From Candidatus Melainabacteria bacterium (GTDB taxonomy: Bacteria > Cyanobacteriota > Vampirovibrionia > Gastranaerophilales > Gastranaerophilaceae): a stretch of 64,000 bases of DNA. A model generated the notes under the pieces. That model was given only the letters and a program-made list of their open reading frames with translations. It was not told where the DNA came from and searched no databases. The stretch lies in contig QHMG01000006.1 of the NCBI GenBank assembly GCA_003258725.1, forward strand, positions 1-64,000, written 5' to 3'. Positions 7,828 through 15,837 of the stretch are shown here, one piece after another (the first letter of the stretch is position 1; every line of letters starts with the position of its first letter). The position numbers and the translations under genes are program-made.

Positions 7828-10086
7828 ATGACACAACAACTAGACTTAACTTTCAATACAGCAAATACAATGGATAAGATGATGACTCAATCTCAATCAA
7901 AATCTTATTCTAGCTCTTCTTATGCAAATGCAGATAAGTTTGACAATTTCTTGAATAATGCAAACAAAAGTTATACTCAAGAAAGTAACAAAAATTTTAA
8001 TGATAACAAAACTCAAACAAAAACAGATTACAAAAACGAGTCTAATAAATCTAACGTGACAGACAGCAAGACTGATTACAAAGAGTCAACAAAATATGAT
8101 GAGTCTTCAAATACAGTTACCGAAGAAAAAACTTCTCAAACAGAGGAAAATTCAAAAGAAACTAAAGCTAATACAAAAACAGATGTAGCTGAAGAAACTT
8201 CAAATGTAATTGTTCCAGAAACAGTTGTAGACAATAATGAAGTTGATGTTAAAGAAATGATGTTAGTAAGTAACGTTCAAATGGCTAACCTTGATGTATC
8301 AAAAGAAGAAGTTTCAAATCAAGGAAAAACATTGACAGTAGCTGATGCCGTTGTTGATGAAGAAATTCCAGCTGAAGCTATAAAATCTGGTATTAATTTA
8401 GAAACTTTAGCAAATGCAGTAGAAACAACTGTTGAAGATACAACTGGTGTTGATATGCAAGCAGTTGAAAATGCTGTTAAAGATACTGTTTCAAAAGAAG
8501 ATACAATTGCAGCTCTATATAAAGTTGGTGCTGATAAGGTAGAAGAAGTAAAAGACGTTAATGTAGATACAGAAAAATTGACAAATGTTGATATAAAAGT
8601 TGATACAAATGTTGATACAAAAGTTGAAGCTAATGTTACGGAAACAAACGTTAAAGACGATACTAAAATTGTATTAAATGATGATGTAAAAGTTGCAGAT
8701 AAAATCAGTGATGATGTTAAAAATGTTGATGATAAACAAATTGTTGATATTAAAAATGATGTAATTACTGATGATTTAAAAGTTGACGTTAAAGATGTTG
8801 ACAATAAGGCTGATAAAAAAGAAGAAACAAACAATTTAGCAATTAATCTTCAAGACGTTAAAGAAAATGTTGAAAATAAAGTAAATGTAATTAACGTTAA
8901 TGAAGTTGTTGATAACAAAACTCAAAAAGTTGAAACAAAAGCTGATGTAAAAACTACTCCAGACAAAATGACTGAATTAAAAGAAGAAGTTCAATCGGCA
9001 AAAGCTGAAAATGCTTATGAAACCTTGAGTTCTCAAAATGAAAAATCTGTTAAAAATGACAACAAAATTGATGACAAATTTGCAAAAACAAATGTTCAAG
9101 CAGAAGAAACAATAAAAATTAAAGACGATACAAAAGGCATTGAATTTGTTTCTCAAAAGCAAGACAAAGTTGTAGATAAAAATGACGTTCAAGATAAACA
9201 TTTAGCAAACGCAAAAGAAAAATTTGAAAATGTTAAAATTCAAGTTGAAGACAACGTAAAAGTTAATGTAAACAACCAAGTTCAAGATAGTGCTAAAGTT
9301 GAAAAAGCAAATGAAACAATGAATAAAGCAGGTTTATCAACTCAAACTTTACGTGAAATGAACGGTAAAGTTACAGCTATGGAAACAGGTAATCAAACAG
9401 GCGCTCAATTTGGAGAAACATCTCAAGAAATGTTAATGCGTGATATGTTATCTCAAAATGCAACAACTCAAACAACAGATGCAAAAACAACAGTAGATTT
9501 TGCTCAAACTATGAACAAAACAACTGTTACTCAGCAACCACAAGCTCAACAAAATACTCAAGAAGCGCAAGAAGTTAATATTTTAGATCAAATTAGAGCA
9601 AAATTTGCAGTTTCAAAACAAAATGGCTTGCAAAAAATTACAATCGGTTTAACTCCAGAAAGTTTAGGCAAGGTGACTGTTGAAATTGTGAAGGGTCAAA
9701 ACGGAATTTCGGCTCATTTATTGGCAGACAATCCGCAAGCGAAGGAAATTTTAGACAAAAATCTTGACGGTTTGAAATCAGTACTTCAGTCGCAAGGTGT
9801 AAATGTTAACAACGTAAACGTAAAAGTTGCAGAAGCAGGTCGTTCTTCAGATAGCAACAATAACATGTTCCAAAATGAAGACGGACAGTTTAATCAAGGT
9901 TCAAACGGTGAACATTCAAGAGGTGATAATTCATCAAATCAAGAAAGACGTTCTGAATATGAATTTATGCAAAATAACGCAATGCAAGCAGATAATTCAG
10001 AGGTCGAAGAAACAACGAACACCGTTCAAATGGAAAAAACTATAAGTATCAAAGGCGGAAATGGCAAGATAAGTTATAAATTATAG
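7828..10086 (+). CDS. fliK: Flagellar hook-length control protein FliK
   Basis: The protein has 752 residues. The C-terminal part (about 584-690) matches the Flg_hook domain, with ITIGLTPESLGKVTVEI and a following 'L-x-x-LxSQG' stretch. This domain tells the export gate to switch substrates once the hook is long enough. The first 580 residues are low complexity: Gln/Ser/Asn-rich, then a long Val-Asp-Lys-rich section with degenerate repeats such as KVDTNVDTKVEANV, expected for a secreted disordered ruler. It is longer than the usual FliK (about 400-500 residues), which may suit a longer hook or reflect repeat expansion. It lies between fliJ and flgD; start has AAAGG upstream. Confidence 0.9.
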   Translation: MTQQLDLTFNTANTMDKMMTQSQSKSYSSSSYANADKFDNFLNNANKSYTQESNKNFNDNKTQTKTDYKNESNKSNVTDSKTDYKESTKYDESSNTVTEEKTSQTEENSKETKANTKTDVAEETSNVIVPETVVDNNEVDVKEMMLVSNVQMANLDVSKEEVSNQGKTLTVADAVVDEEIPAEAIKSGINLETLANAVETTVEDTTGVDMQAVENAVKDTVSKEDTIAALYKVGADKVEEVKDVNVDTEKLTNVDIKVDTNVDTKVEANVTETNVKDDTKIVLNDDVKVADKISDDVKNVDDKQIVDIKNDVITDDLKVDVKDVDNKADKKEETNNLAINLQDVKENVENKVNVINVNEVVDNKTQKVETKADVKTTPDKMTELKEEVQSAKAENAYETLSSQNEKSVKNDNKIDDKFAKTNVQAEETIKIKDDTKGIEFVSQKQDKVVDKNDVQDKHLANAKEKFENVKIQVEDNVKVNVNNQVQDSAKVEKANETMNKAGLSTQTLREMNGKVTAMETGNQTGAQFGETSQEMLMRDMLSQNATTQTTDAKTTVDFAQTMNKTTVTQQPQAQQNTQEAQEVNILDQIRAKFAVSKQNGLQKITIGLTPESLGKVTVEIVKGQNGISAHLLADNPQAKEILDKNLDGLKSVLQSQGVNVNNVNVKVAEAGRSSDSNNNMFQNEDGQFNQGSNGEHSRGDNSSNQERRSEYEFMQNNAMQADNSEVEETTNTVQMEKTISIKGGNGKISYKL

Positions 10087-10119
10087 TATGTGAAATAAAT
10101 GGAGAGGTAGGTAAAGTAA

Positions 10120-10632
10120 ATGTCAAGTATTACATCGCAGTTGACTCAATTGCAAACAAATACGGCAATTAACGAAAGTAAACAAGAGAAAAAGGGTACA
10201 AATGACGTAACTGATGCGAATATGTTTCTAAAGCTAATGTTGAAACAAATGGAGCAACAAGACCCAACAGAACCAACAGATAACTCACAATGGTTGGCAC
10301 AAATGGCTCAATATTCATCATTAGAAGCAATGAACAATTTGAACTCAAGTTTTGGTGAAGTTGCAAATCAATTAAAAACAATGAATGAAACAATTTCATC
10401 AAACGCATCAATTACTCAAACACTGTCATTAGTGGGTAAAAATGTAACCTTGAATGTACCAAAAACTGATGAAAAAGGTAAAATTATAACTGACGAAAAA
10501 GGAAATATTCAATACGATAAAGTAGAGGGTACAGTTTCAGAAGCATCATTTACAGATGGTACAGGATACATTAAAGTTGGTGATAAATCTTATCCAATCG
10601 GATACGTAGATTCAATTAAAAACCCACAATAA
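10120..10632 (+). CDS. flgD: Flagellar hook assembly scaffold FlgD
   Basis: The 170-residue protein carries the FlgD hallmark FLKLMLKQMEQQDPTEP at about 31-47, followed by WLAQMAQYSSLEAM. FlgD caps the growing hook and promotes polymerisation of FlgE outside the cell; it leaves by the flagellar type III route and so has no Sec signal. It is somewhat short (many are 200 or more residues), with a compact C-terminal domain that contains a VGKNVTL stretch. A strong GGAGAGG lies upstream of the ATG. It is followed by a 151-base leader and flgE. Confidence 0.93.
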   Translation: MSSITSQLTQLQTNTAINESKQEKKGTNDVTDANMFLKLMLKQMEQQDPTEPTDNSQWLAQMAQYSSLEAMNNLNSSFGEVANQLKTMNETISSNASITQTLSLVGKNVTLNVPKTDEKGKIITDEKGNIQYDKVEGTVSEASFTDGTGYIKVGDKSYPIGYVDSIKNPQ

Positions 10633-10657
10633 ATATAAAACATAATGAATTAAAAAT

Positions 10658-10734
10658 AGTCAAAAAGACTACAAGACTTGGGAAAGTCCTCAACGGAATG
10701 AGGCAAACAAAGATATTCTGAACTTATTTCAGAA
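10658..10734 (+). promoter_or_regulatory. Structured leader upstream of flgE
   Basis: Four short hairpins occur in a row: 10658-10670, 10675-10688 (gactt/aagtc), 10689-10702 (ctca/tgag) and 10716-10734 (ttctgaa/ttcagaa). The last resembles half of the REP-like repeat found elsewhere in the window. The flgE ribosome binding site GAGGAGG follows about 40 bases later. This could be an RNA-processing site or a regulatory leader setting the high level of FlgE. I cannot match it to a named riboswitch. Confidence 0.4.
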
Positions 10735-10783
10735 ATAAAAATGAAAATAATAATTATTCATAAAAGGACATAGAGGAGGAAAC

Positions 10784-12205
10784 ATGTCACAAGCTTTATA
10801 CACATCAATGACAGGGTTGAACGTAGCTCAGCAGTCAATCAACGTAGTATCAAACAATGTAGCAAACATTAATACTACAGCTTTCAAATCTGCTGATGCT
10901 AGATTTGCAACTTTGTTCTCAAACACATTAACAGCAGGTAATGCTCCTTCAGCAACTGCAGGTGGTACAAATCCTAAGCAAATCGGTTTAGGTGTAAAAT
11001 TGGAAGCGATTACTAGAAACTTCACAATTGGTTCTTATTTATCAACAGGTAACTCAGACGATTCAATGATTTCAGGTCGTGGATATTATACAGTAATGGA
11101 TCCATCAGGTAACGTATTCTTAACTCGTGATGGCGGTTTCACTCTAGATGCTAACGGCGATATGATTACCGCTAGTGGTAACAAGGTTTTAGGTGCAGCA
11201 AGATTAACTAGTGAAGAAGCATCTCAAGTTCCAATTCATGTTCCAAGAGCAATCACTACAACTGTTAGTGGTGCTGATTTAACAAAAAAATCATTAGGTG
11301 AATTAAACAATGCAGAATTTACTGCTGGTCGATTAGATATGAATATTACTAGTGGTGGCGAACTTGCAAAAATTCAAATTGAAATTACGCAAGATATGAT
11401 TGATGATGCTCAAAGTGTAAATGAACTTTGTACTAAAATTAATGATAAAATTAAAGATGCAATTGCAAATACAAATTGTGATGCAACAGGTGCTCCTTTA
11501 GCTGATCCACCAACAGTTACATTTACTCCGGGCACAGATGGCACAATCAAATATAAAATTACAGGTGGTACAGATTCAACTGCAGCAATGCAAGCAACTT
11601 CAACTGCTAACTTTGCAAAAGTTTTAAGTTTAGATACAGTAAAACTTTCTGATATGGCTACAAATCCAGACGGTATTTCATCAAAAACTTTATCTTATGT
11701 AGTACAAGTTGACCCGGAAGCATCACCTGAAACAAGAACATCTTTATCTGGTTATACAATTGGTGCAGACGGTACTATTGAAGCATCATACGATAATGGT
11801 GATAAATTAACAGTAGTATTAAACGATACAACTCACGCATTTGAATTTCAATATGTAACGTCATCAGGCGTTTACATTCTTGGAGATGACGTTACAATGA
11901 ACCCTAACGTATGTTCTGAAAGTAGTTTGGTTATGCAAATTGCAACAGTTACAAACGAGGCAGGTTTAGTATCTCAAGCAAGCAACTTATGGACAATCGG
12001 ACCTGATACAGGTGACGTTTCTTACACAGTTGCAGGTCAAATGGGTACAGGTAAAATTGTAACAGGCGGTTTAGAAGGTTCTAATGTTGACCTTGCAAGA
12101 GAATTATCAAACATGATTGTTGCTCAACGTGCAATTAATGCTAACTCTCGTGTATTCGGTACAGCAAGTTCAGTATTAGAAACATTATCTCAACTAGGTA
12201 GATAA
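10784..12205 (+). CDS. flgE: Flagellar hook protein FlgE
   Basis: The 473-residue protein has both conserved ends of the flagellar rod/hook family. The N-terminus is SQALYTSMTGLNVAQQ followed by VSNNVANINTTAFK. The C-terminus is LSNMIVAQRAINANSR... ending LETLSQLGR; the two form the paired-helix core. The middle (about 130-400) is the variable surface-exposed part. FlgE polymerises into the hook joining rod and filament. Length and position after flgD fit FlgE better than the rod proteins FlgF/FlgG (about 260 residues). A strong GAGGAGG lies before the ATG, consistent with a highly expressed structural protein. Confidence 0.92.
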   Translation: MSQALYTSMTGLNVAQQSINVVSNNVANINTTAFKSADARFATLFSNTLTAGNAPSATAGGTNPKQIGLGVKLEAITRNFTIGSYLSTGNSDDSMISGRGYYTVMDPSGNVFLTRDGGFTLDANGDMITASGNKVLGAARLTSEEASQVPIHVPRAITTTVSGADLTKKSLGELNNAEFTAGRLDMNITSGGELAKIQIEITQDMIDDAQSVNELCTKINDKIKDAIANTNCDATGAPLADPPTVTFTPGTDGTIKYKITGGTDSTAAMQATSTANFAKVLSLDTVKLSDMATNPDGISSKTLSYVVQVDPEASPETRTSLSGYTIGADGTIEASYDNGDKLTVVLNDTTHAFEFQYVTSSGVYILGDDVTMNPNVCSESSLVMQIATVTNEAGLVSQASNLWTIGPDTGDVSYTVAGQMGTGKIVTGGLEGSNVDLARELSNMIVAQRAINANSRVFGTASSVLETLSQLGR

Positions 12206-12214
12206 TAAATTATG

Positions 12215-12251
12215 ATTGGTAAAGGGCGTACCTGATACGCCCAACGCCAAT
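12215..12251 (+). terminator. Hairpin after flgE (probable transcript end or stabiliser)
   Basis: A 7-bp GC-rich perfect stem (12224-12230 with 12236-12242) is nested in an outer 5-bp stem (12215-12219 with 12247-12251). There is no T-run, so it may stabilise the mRNA 3' end rather than terminate. The remaining bases up to 12439 contain no recognisable gene. Confidence 0.5.
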
Positions 12252-12439
12252 TATAACTAGAGATTTTAGTATTGTTAAGCAATGTTAATTATCTCAAAAC
12301 ATGCTAAAAGCATGATATATCATGGTTTTAGGCGTAACACGATAGGATAGGAAATAAAAAGTTGTCCTAATCATGAACAAGGTTTATAATAGATTTATGT
12401 TCATTCCTTAAAGGACATCTCTTGTAGAGGTTATACCTT

Positions 12440-13105
12440 ATGGTTGAAAAAATTAAACAAGTTTTATCACAAATACAAGAGCAAATCGCACCTTATACAC
12501 CAAATATAGTCGCAGTTACCAAGTACTTCGGTAGGGAAGCAATCCTAGATGCTTATCAAGTAGGATTGAGAAACTTCGGAGAGTCAAGAGCGGTAGAGGC
12601 AATAGAAAAGATTAACTCGTTACCTGAAGAAGTTAAAGAAAATTCTAAATTTCACTTTATTGGACATCTTCAAAGTAATAAGGTTAACAAAGTTGTTAAG
12701 AACTTCGATGTTATACATTCGGTTGATTCTTTAAAACTTGCCCAAGCCATTTCTGATGAGGCGATAAAAGAAGGGAAAGCTCAAGATGTATTTCTTCAAT
12801 TGAATAATGCGAACGAAGAACAAAAGTTCGGGTTCTCAAAAGAAGAATTGTTTGAAAACTTCTCAAAAATCAAAGATTTAAAAGGTTTAAATATCTTAGG
12901 TCTTATGAATATCGCTCCACTTGGGTTAAGTGAAAATGAATTAGATATACTTTTTGAAGATGTGAGACAAACTCAAAATGAATTAGTGAACAAGTTTAAC
13001 TGCGAAATGAAAGAGCTATCAATGGGTATGAGTCAAGACTATCAAATCGCAGTGCGACATGGAGCAACCATGTTACGTATAGGTAGAAAATTATTTAGTA
13101 ATTAA
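12440..13105 (+). CDS. yggS: PLP homeostasis protein, YggS/PLPBP family
   Basis: The 221-residue alanine-racemase-like TIM barrel has no second domain. The PLP-binding lysine lies in AVTKYFG (about 25-31), and NFGESR, HFIGHLQSNK, GLMNIAPL and LSMGMSQDY...GATMLRIGR are all characteristic of YggS/YlmE. The family binds pyridoxal phosphate without a known catalytic reaction and buffers free PLP, affecting amino-acid pools. AGAGG lies upstream of the ATG. It is 19 bases before sepF; the same pairing is found in cyanobacteria and Gram-positives, where it belongs to cell-division gene clusters. Confidence 0.95.
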   Translation: MVEKIKQVLSQIQEQIAPYTPNIVAVTKYFGREAILDAYQVGLRNFGESRAVEAIEKINSLPEEVKENSKFHFIGHLQSNKVNKVVKNFDVIHSVDSLKLAQAISDEAIKEGKAQDVFLQLNNANEEQKFGFSKEELFENFSKIKDLKGLNILGLMNIAPLGLSENELDILFEDVRQTQNELVNKFNCEMKELSMGMSQDYQIAVRHGATMLRIGRKLFSN

Positions 13106-13124
13106 TATATTGGAGGACGAATTA

Positions 13125-13628
13125 GTGGCTATTACAGAAAAAATCAAAGGTATTGTAGACTTTTTAACACAAGGATTAGAACAACGTGATGACGTTTTTG
13201 AAGATATGATGGATGAAGCAGGCGATGAATATGAAACAGATGACAATTTAGCATTAGCACCTTCATATCAACAATCACCATTCACTCAAAAAAATGATAA
13301 AGCAGATTTGAAAGTAGTTGCACATCCAAACATGAGAGGCTCAGAAGTTATGATTATTGAACCTCGTTCATTCGGTGAAGCAGGTCAAATTGTTCAAAAT
13401 TTGAAAGATAGAAAAACTATTGTTTTGAACTTACATTTGTTAGACAAAGAACAATCTCAAAGAACAATTGACTTTGTTTGCGGTGCTGCAAGTGCATTAG
13501 GCGGTCAACCTCAAAAAGTTGGTGATATGGTATTCGTATTCACTCCAAACAACGTAACACTAACTGTTGATGCAGCTAAAACTCAAGCTCAACTTAATGA
13601 TTCTTTATGGACAGGTAGAGCATTCTAA
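13125..13628 (+). CDS. sepF: Cell division protein SepF
   Basis: The start is taken as GTG 13125, because GGAGG at 13112-13116 lies 8 bases before it; a TTG at 13110 would place the ribosome site inside the gene. The resulting 167-residue protein begins with an amphipathic helix (AITEKIKGIVDFLTQ) typical of the SepF membrane anchor. An acidic linker and then the SepF domain (about 65-155) follow: EVMIIEPRSFGEAGQIV, D-R-K-T-I-V-L-NLH and FVCGAASALGG. SepF tethers FtsZ to the membrane in cyanobacteria and Gram-positives, replacing FtsA. Its presence supports a cyanobacterial relationship. Confidence 0.93.
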   Translation: MAITEKIKGIVDFLTQGLEQRDDVFEDMMDEAGDEYETDDNLALAPSYQQSPFTQKNDKADLKVVAHPNMRGSEVMIIEPRSFGEAGQIVQNLKDRKTIVLNLHLLDKEQSQRTIDFVCGAASALGGQPQKVGDMVFVFTPNNVTLTVDAAKTQAQLNDSLWTGRAF

Positions 13629-13662
13629 ATTTTAAAATATGATTTGTGATAGTTGGATTTTT

Positions 13663-13688
13663 AGGGTACTTCGGGTACCCTTTTTTTT
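13663..13688 (+). terminator. Rho-independent terminator of yggS-sepF
   Basis: A 7-bp stem (13663-13669 with 13675-13681), a 5-nt TTCGG loop and a run of eight T close the yggS-sepF unit. Confidence 0.92.
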
Positions 13689-13821
13689 AGCCCGAGCAGA
13701 GGCACGAGCGAAGCGAGAGGTGAACAAGAGTCAACGTAAACGTTGAGTTTGCGTTGCGATTGTGAACGTTGCCGTTTAATGCGAGGGCGTACATGAGCAG
13801 AGATACAACTATAAACTATGT
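13689..13821. other. GC-richer non-coding stretch
   Basis: About half G+C by eye, against roughly one third for the surroundings. It holds small inverted and near-repeats (GAGCGAAGCGAG, CAACGTAAACGTTG, two 'cgagc' units) and no plausible reading frame. It could be a decayed mobile element or a structured RNA. I see no promoter or terminator that would settle this. Confidence 0.35.
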
Positions 13822-13888
13822 GTCACAGCACTTGTTGCGGTATCTTTTAATATCTTTAGAAAAGATGCCGTAATAAATACGGCATGAC
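13822..13888. repeat. REP-like pair, 'ACCGCA/TGCGGT' variant (degenerate)
   Basis: GTCA-stem-CTTGTT-stem is followed about 25 bases later by the inverted partner with the loop AATAAAT ending in ATGAC. It is the same architecture as the REP-like units at 39-44 kb, but with a different stem and a mismatch in the first arm. Confidence 0.6.
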
Positions 13889-13893
13889 GGAAT

Positions 13894-13937
13894 ATTAAGA
13901 GTCCGGTCAAGGCATTTGCCTTGACCGGACTCTTAAT
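13894..13937. terminator. 21-bp perfect hairpin between convergent genes
   Basis: 13894-13914 is the exact reverse complement of 13917-13937, with only two bases between. It lies between the sepF unit (plus strand) and the small minus-strand gene at 13961 and probably stops transcription from both sides, though T-runs are short. Confidence 0.7.
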
Positions 13938-13960
13938 AACCATTATATTTATTTAATGTT

Positions 13961-14392
13961 TTATTTCTTTTCTGGTTGTTTTTCCATAAACGCATTTCTG
14001 TTTTGTACCATTCTAGCTGCCGCAACAATAACCGCTGCACCTAGAGCACATTTGCCAGCAACTCCTTTAGGTGTTTGACCGCAAGTATGTTCAATCATAT
14101 CATTAGCACCTAAAACTGCACAAGCTGTTAATAAACCATCAAAAGCTGCTTTTGCAACAACTTTAACTTGTTTTGGGTTATTTTTTAAATGAGTAAATGC
14201 TTTTTTTGCGCCATTTACAATTTTTTTTCCAAAACTTGTAGTTTTGTCCGCAACGTCTTTACTAAGTTCCAATGTGTCTTTGGGTGCATCTTTTGTTGAT
14301 ACAATGCCTGCTTGGCACTTGCAATTAGGGTCAGAGCAACCAAAACTTGTTGCTGGAGTTATAAAATTTGCGTTAATTGAAGATACGTTCAT
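13961..14392 (-). CDS. Unknown small protein with CxxxxCxC cluster and hydrophobic C-terminal half
   Basis: The 143-residue protein is one I do not recognise. It begins with a short Asn/Ser-rich tail and SFGCSDPNCKC (about 17-27), a compact cysteine cluster that could bind metal. A Lys-rich stretch (about 50-75) follows, then two moderately hydrophobic Ala-rich segments (about 80-95 and 112-127) that might be membrane-associated. The ATG has AAGGA upstream on the minus strand, supporting expression. It stands alone, with a long palindrome downstream and the rubredoxin gene upstream in the same orientation. The tail ending in S-F-G is reminiscent of the short tags on other proteins of this lineage; function unknown. 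Confidence 0.7.
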   Translation of the reverse strand: MNVSSINANFITPATSFGCSDPNCKCQAGIVSTKDAPKDTLELSKDVADKTTSFGKKIVNGAKKAFTHLKNNPKQVKVVAKAAFDGLLTACAVLGANDMIEHTCGQTPKGVAGKCALGAAVIVAAARMVQNRNAFMEKQPEKK

Positions 14393-14463
14393 GATAGTTC
14401 CTTATTTTCCTGATACCTATTAAAGCGTCGTGAAAATAAAAATTGCTATAATTTTGCCAAATG

Positions 14464-14604
14464 TTAAGAATCTGTTACTTCAATAAACGAGGTTTTGTCA
14501 GTTCCGCACACTGGGCAAGTATAATCTTCGGGTTGGTCAGCAAATTTTATACCTTCTTTTTCTTCATCGTAAATCCAACCGCAAGGAATACATTTGTATT
14601 TCAT
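14464..14604 (-). CDS. Rubredoxin
   Basis: A 46-residue frame reads MKYKCIPCGWIYDEEKEG and later YTCPVCGTDK. The two C-x2-C knuckles (Cys5/Cys8 and a second pair near 30/33), with G-W-I-Y-D between, are the rubredoxin fold, which binds one Fe in a Cys4 site and carries single electrons in the cytoplasm. AAGGAG lies on the minus strand just before the ATG. Rubredoxins are typical of anaerobes, where they feed rubrerythrin or superoxide/oxygen reductases; no partner gene is visible here. The longer open frame on the opposite strand is its antisense shadow. Confidence 0.93.
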   Translation of the reverse strand: MKYKCIPCGWIYDEEKEGIKFADQPEDYTCPVCGTDKTSFIEVTDS

Positions 14605-14660
14605 AATTTTCTCCTTTCTATTTCTTCTAAATTATTAGTACTAAAGTTTTCGCTTTTAAA

Positions 14661-14689
14661 TTGTCATGGTTGGCAATTTATGCTAATAT
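14661..14689 (+). promoter_or_regulatory. Promoter of the thioesterase-rluB-coaE-GGDEF/EAL run
   Basis: TTGTCA (14661-14666), 17 bases, then extended -10 TG-C-TAATAT (14681-14689). The predicted start lies only about 3 bases before the ATG at 14699, and no Shine-Dalgarno is visible, so the mRNA is nearly leaderless. Confidence 0.7.
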
Positions 14690-14698
14690 TTTTGTATT

Positions 14699-15106
14699 AT
14701 GAAACACGAATTTGAACAAAAAGTATTTTATTCTGACACCGATGCTTATGGTGTCGTATGGCACGGCTCTTACCTTCGTTGGATGGAGATGGGGCGAATT
14801 GAGTTGTGTGAAAAAGCAGGGTACTCCTTAACAAAATTGTTTGAAGGTGATATAACTTTGCCTGTTGCAGAAATTAATATTAGATATAAATCTCCAGCTA
14901 AATTAGAAGAAAATCTTTTAATTGAAACTGAATTATTAGAAGCAACAAGGATTTCAATGACTTTTGGTCAAAAAATTTATAATGCTGAAAACAAAAAACT
15001 TCACATAGATGCAAAAGTTAAAGTTGTTGCAACACACAATGACGGTAATCTATACAGAAATTTACCTAAAGATTTAGTAGATTTTATTGAAAAGGTTAAA
15101 GACTAA
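14699..15106 (+). CDS. Acyl-CoA thioesterase, 4HBT/YbgC-like hot-dog fold
   Basis: The 135-residue protein has the hot-dog motif YSDTDAYGVVWHGSYLRWMEMGR (about 10-32). The Asp and Tyr/His residues used by 4-hydroxybenzoyl-CoA/YbgC thioesterases are present. Such enzymes hydrolyse acyl-CoA or acyl-ACP in the cytoplasm; the natural substrate cannot be told from sequence. It is the first gene of a run in which each stop overlaps the next start by one base (TAATG or TAGTG), so translation is probably coupled through rluB, coaE and the GGDEF/EAL gene. Confidence 0.88.
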   Translation: MKHEFEQKVFYSDTDAYGVVWHGSYLRWMEMGRIELCEKAGYSLTKLFEGDITLPVAEINIRYKSPAKLEENLLIETELLEATRISMTFGQKIYNAENKKLHIDAKVKVVATHNDGNLYRNLPKDLVDFIEKVKD

Positions 15107-15837
15107 TGGCAAAAGTTAGATTAAATAAATACATTGCATCTGCAGGAATTTGCTCTCGTCGAAAAGCTGATGAAATGATAGAACAAGGTCTTGTAAATGT
15201 TAATGGAAAAAGAGTTTCAGAGTTAGGTTATTTAGTTTCCGAAAAAGATAAAGTTTTTATCGAAGGCAAGTTAATTCACCCTCTAAAACACGAATATTAC
15301 CGTTTTTACAAGCCCGCTGGATACATTACAACTGCAGATGATGAAAAAGGTAGAAAAACTATTTATGATATTTTGCCAGAAGAATTGCATAAATTGAACC
15401 CTGTAGGACGCTTAGATAGAGAGTCAACAGGCTTGATTATTCTAACAAACGATGGAGAATTAATAAATGAATTAACTCACCCTTCTGTAAAAATTCAAAA
15501 GGTTTATATTGTAAGCATTAACGGCAGAATTAATCAAAATCATATTGACCAAATGGCTGCAGGTATTGAGATTGAACCTAACAAAAAGGCTTATGCTGAA
15601 GTTGAAGTTTTAGAAATTTCTAATAAATCAACATTAATGGAAGTAGTTTTATATCAAGGTTTGAACCGTCAAATTAGAAAGATGTTTGATTATTTAGGTT
15701 TTGAAGTAGAATCCTTAAAGAGAGTTCAACATGCAACAATTACACTAGACGGTTTAAAACGTGGTGAATTTAAACCAATAAAACCAAAACAAGTTAAAGA
15801 ATTGAAAGCATATATCGAGAAGGCTGCAAAAAAATAA
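15106..15837 (+). CDS. rluB: 23S rRNA pseudouridine synthase, RluB/RsuA family
   Basis: The 243-residue protein has an N-terminal S4 RNA-binding domain (VRLNKYIASAGICSRRKADE, about 3-50). The synthase domain contains the catalytic Asp in GRLDRESTGLIILTNDG (about 104-120) and the GLNRQIRKM motif near 185. These mark the RluB/RluE/RsuA branch, which converts specific uridines to pseudouridine. RluB (23S U2605) is the best guess, but RsuA-type specificity cannot be excluded. The start ATG shares its A with the preceding TAA. Confidence 0.88.
   Translation: MAKVRLNKYIASAGICSRRKADEMIEQGLVNVNGKRVSELGYLVSEKDKVFIEGKLIHPLKHEYYRFYKPAGYITTADDEKGRKTIYDILPEELHKLNPVGRLDRESTGLIILTNDGELINELTHPSVKIQKVYIVSINGRINQNHIDQMAAGIEIEPNKKAYAEVEVLEISNKSTLMEVVLYQGLNRQIRKMFDYLGFEVESLKRVQHATITLDGLKRGEFKPIKPKQVKELKAYIEKAAKK

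Noticed and set aside
8319..8834. 171-residue Ser/Thr-rich minus-strand frame
   Set aside because: Antisense of the low-complexity Val-Asp-Lys region of fliK; composition is the mirror of that region.
10658..10734. c-di-GMP (GEMM) riboswitch upstream of flgE
   Set aside because: GGCAAAC-like bases occur, but the conserved GEMM core and tetraloop-receptor pattern are missing.
14461..14715. 84-residue plus-strand open frame
   Set aside because: It is the antisense of the rubredoxin gene and has no ribosome site; the minus-strand frame has two perfect CxxC knuckles.
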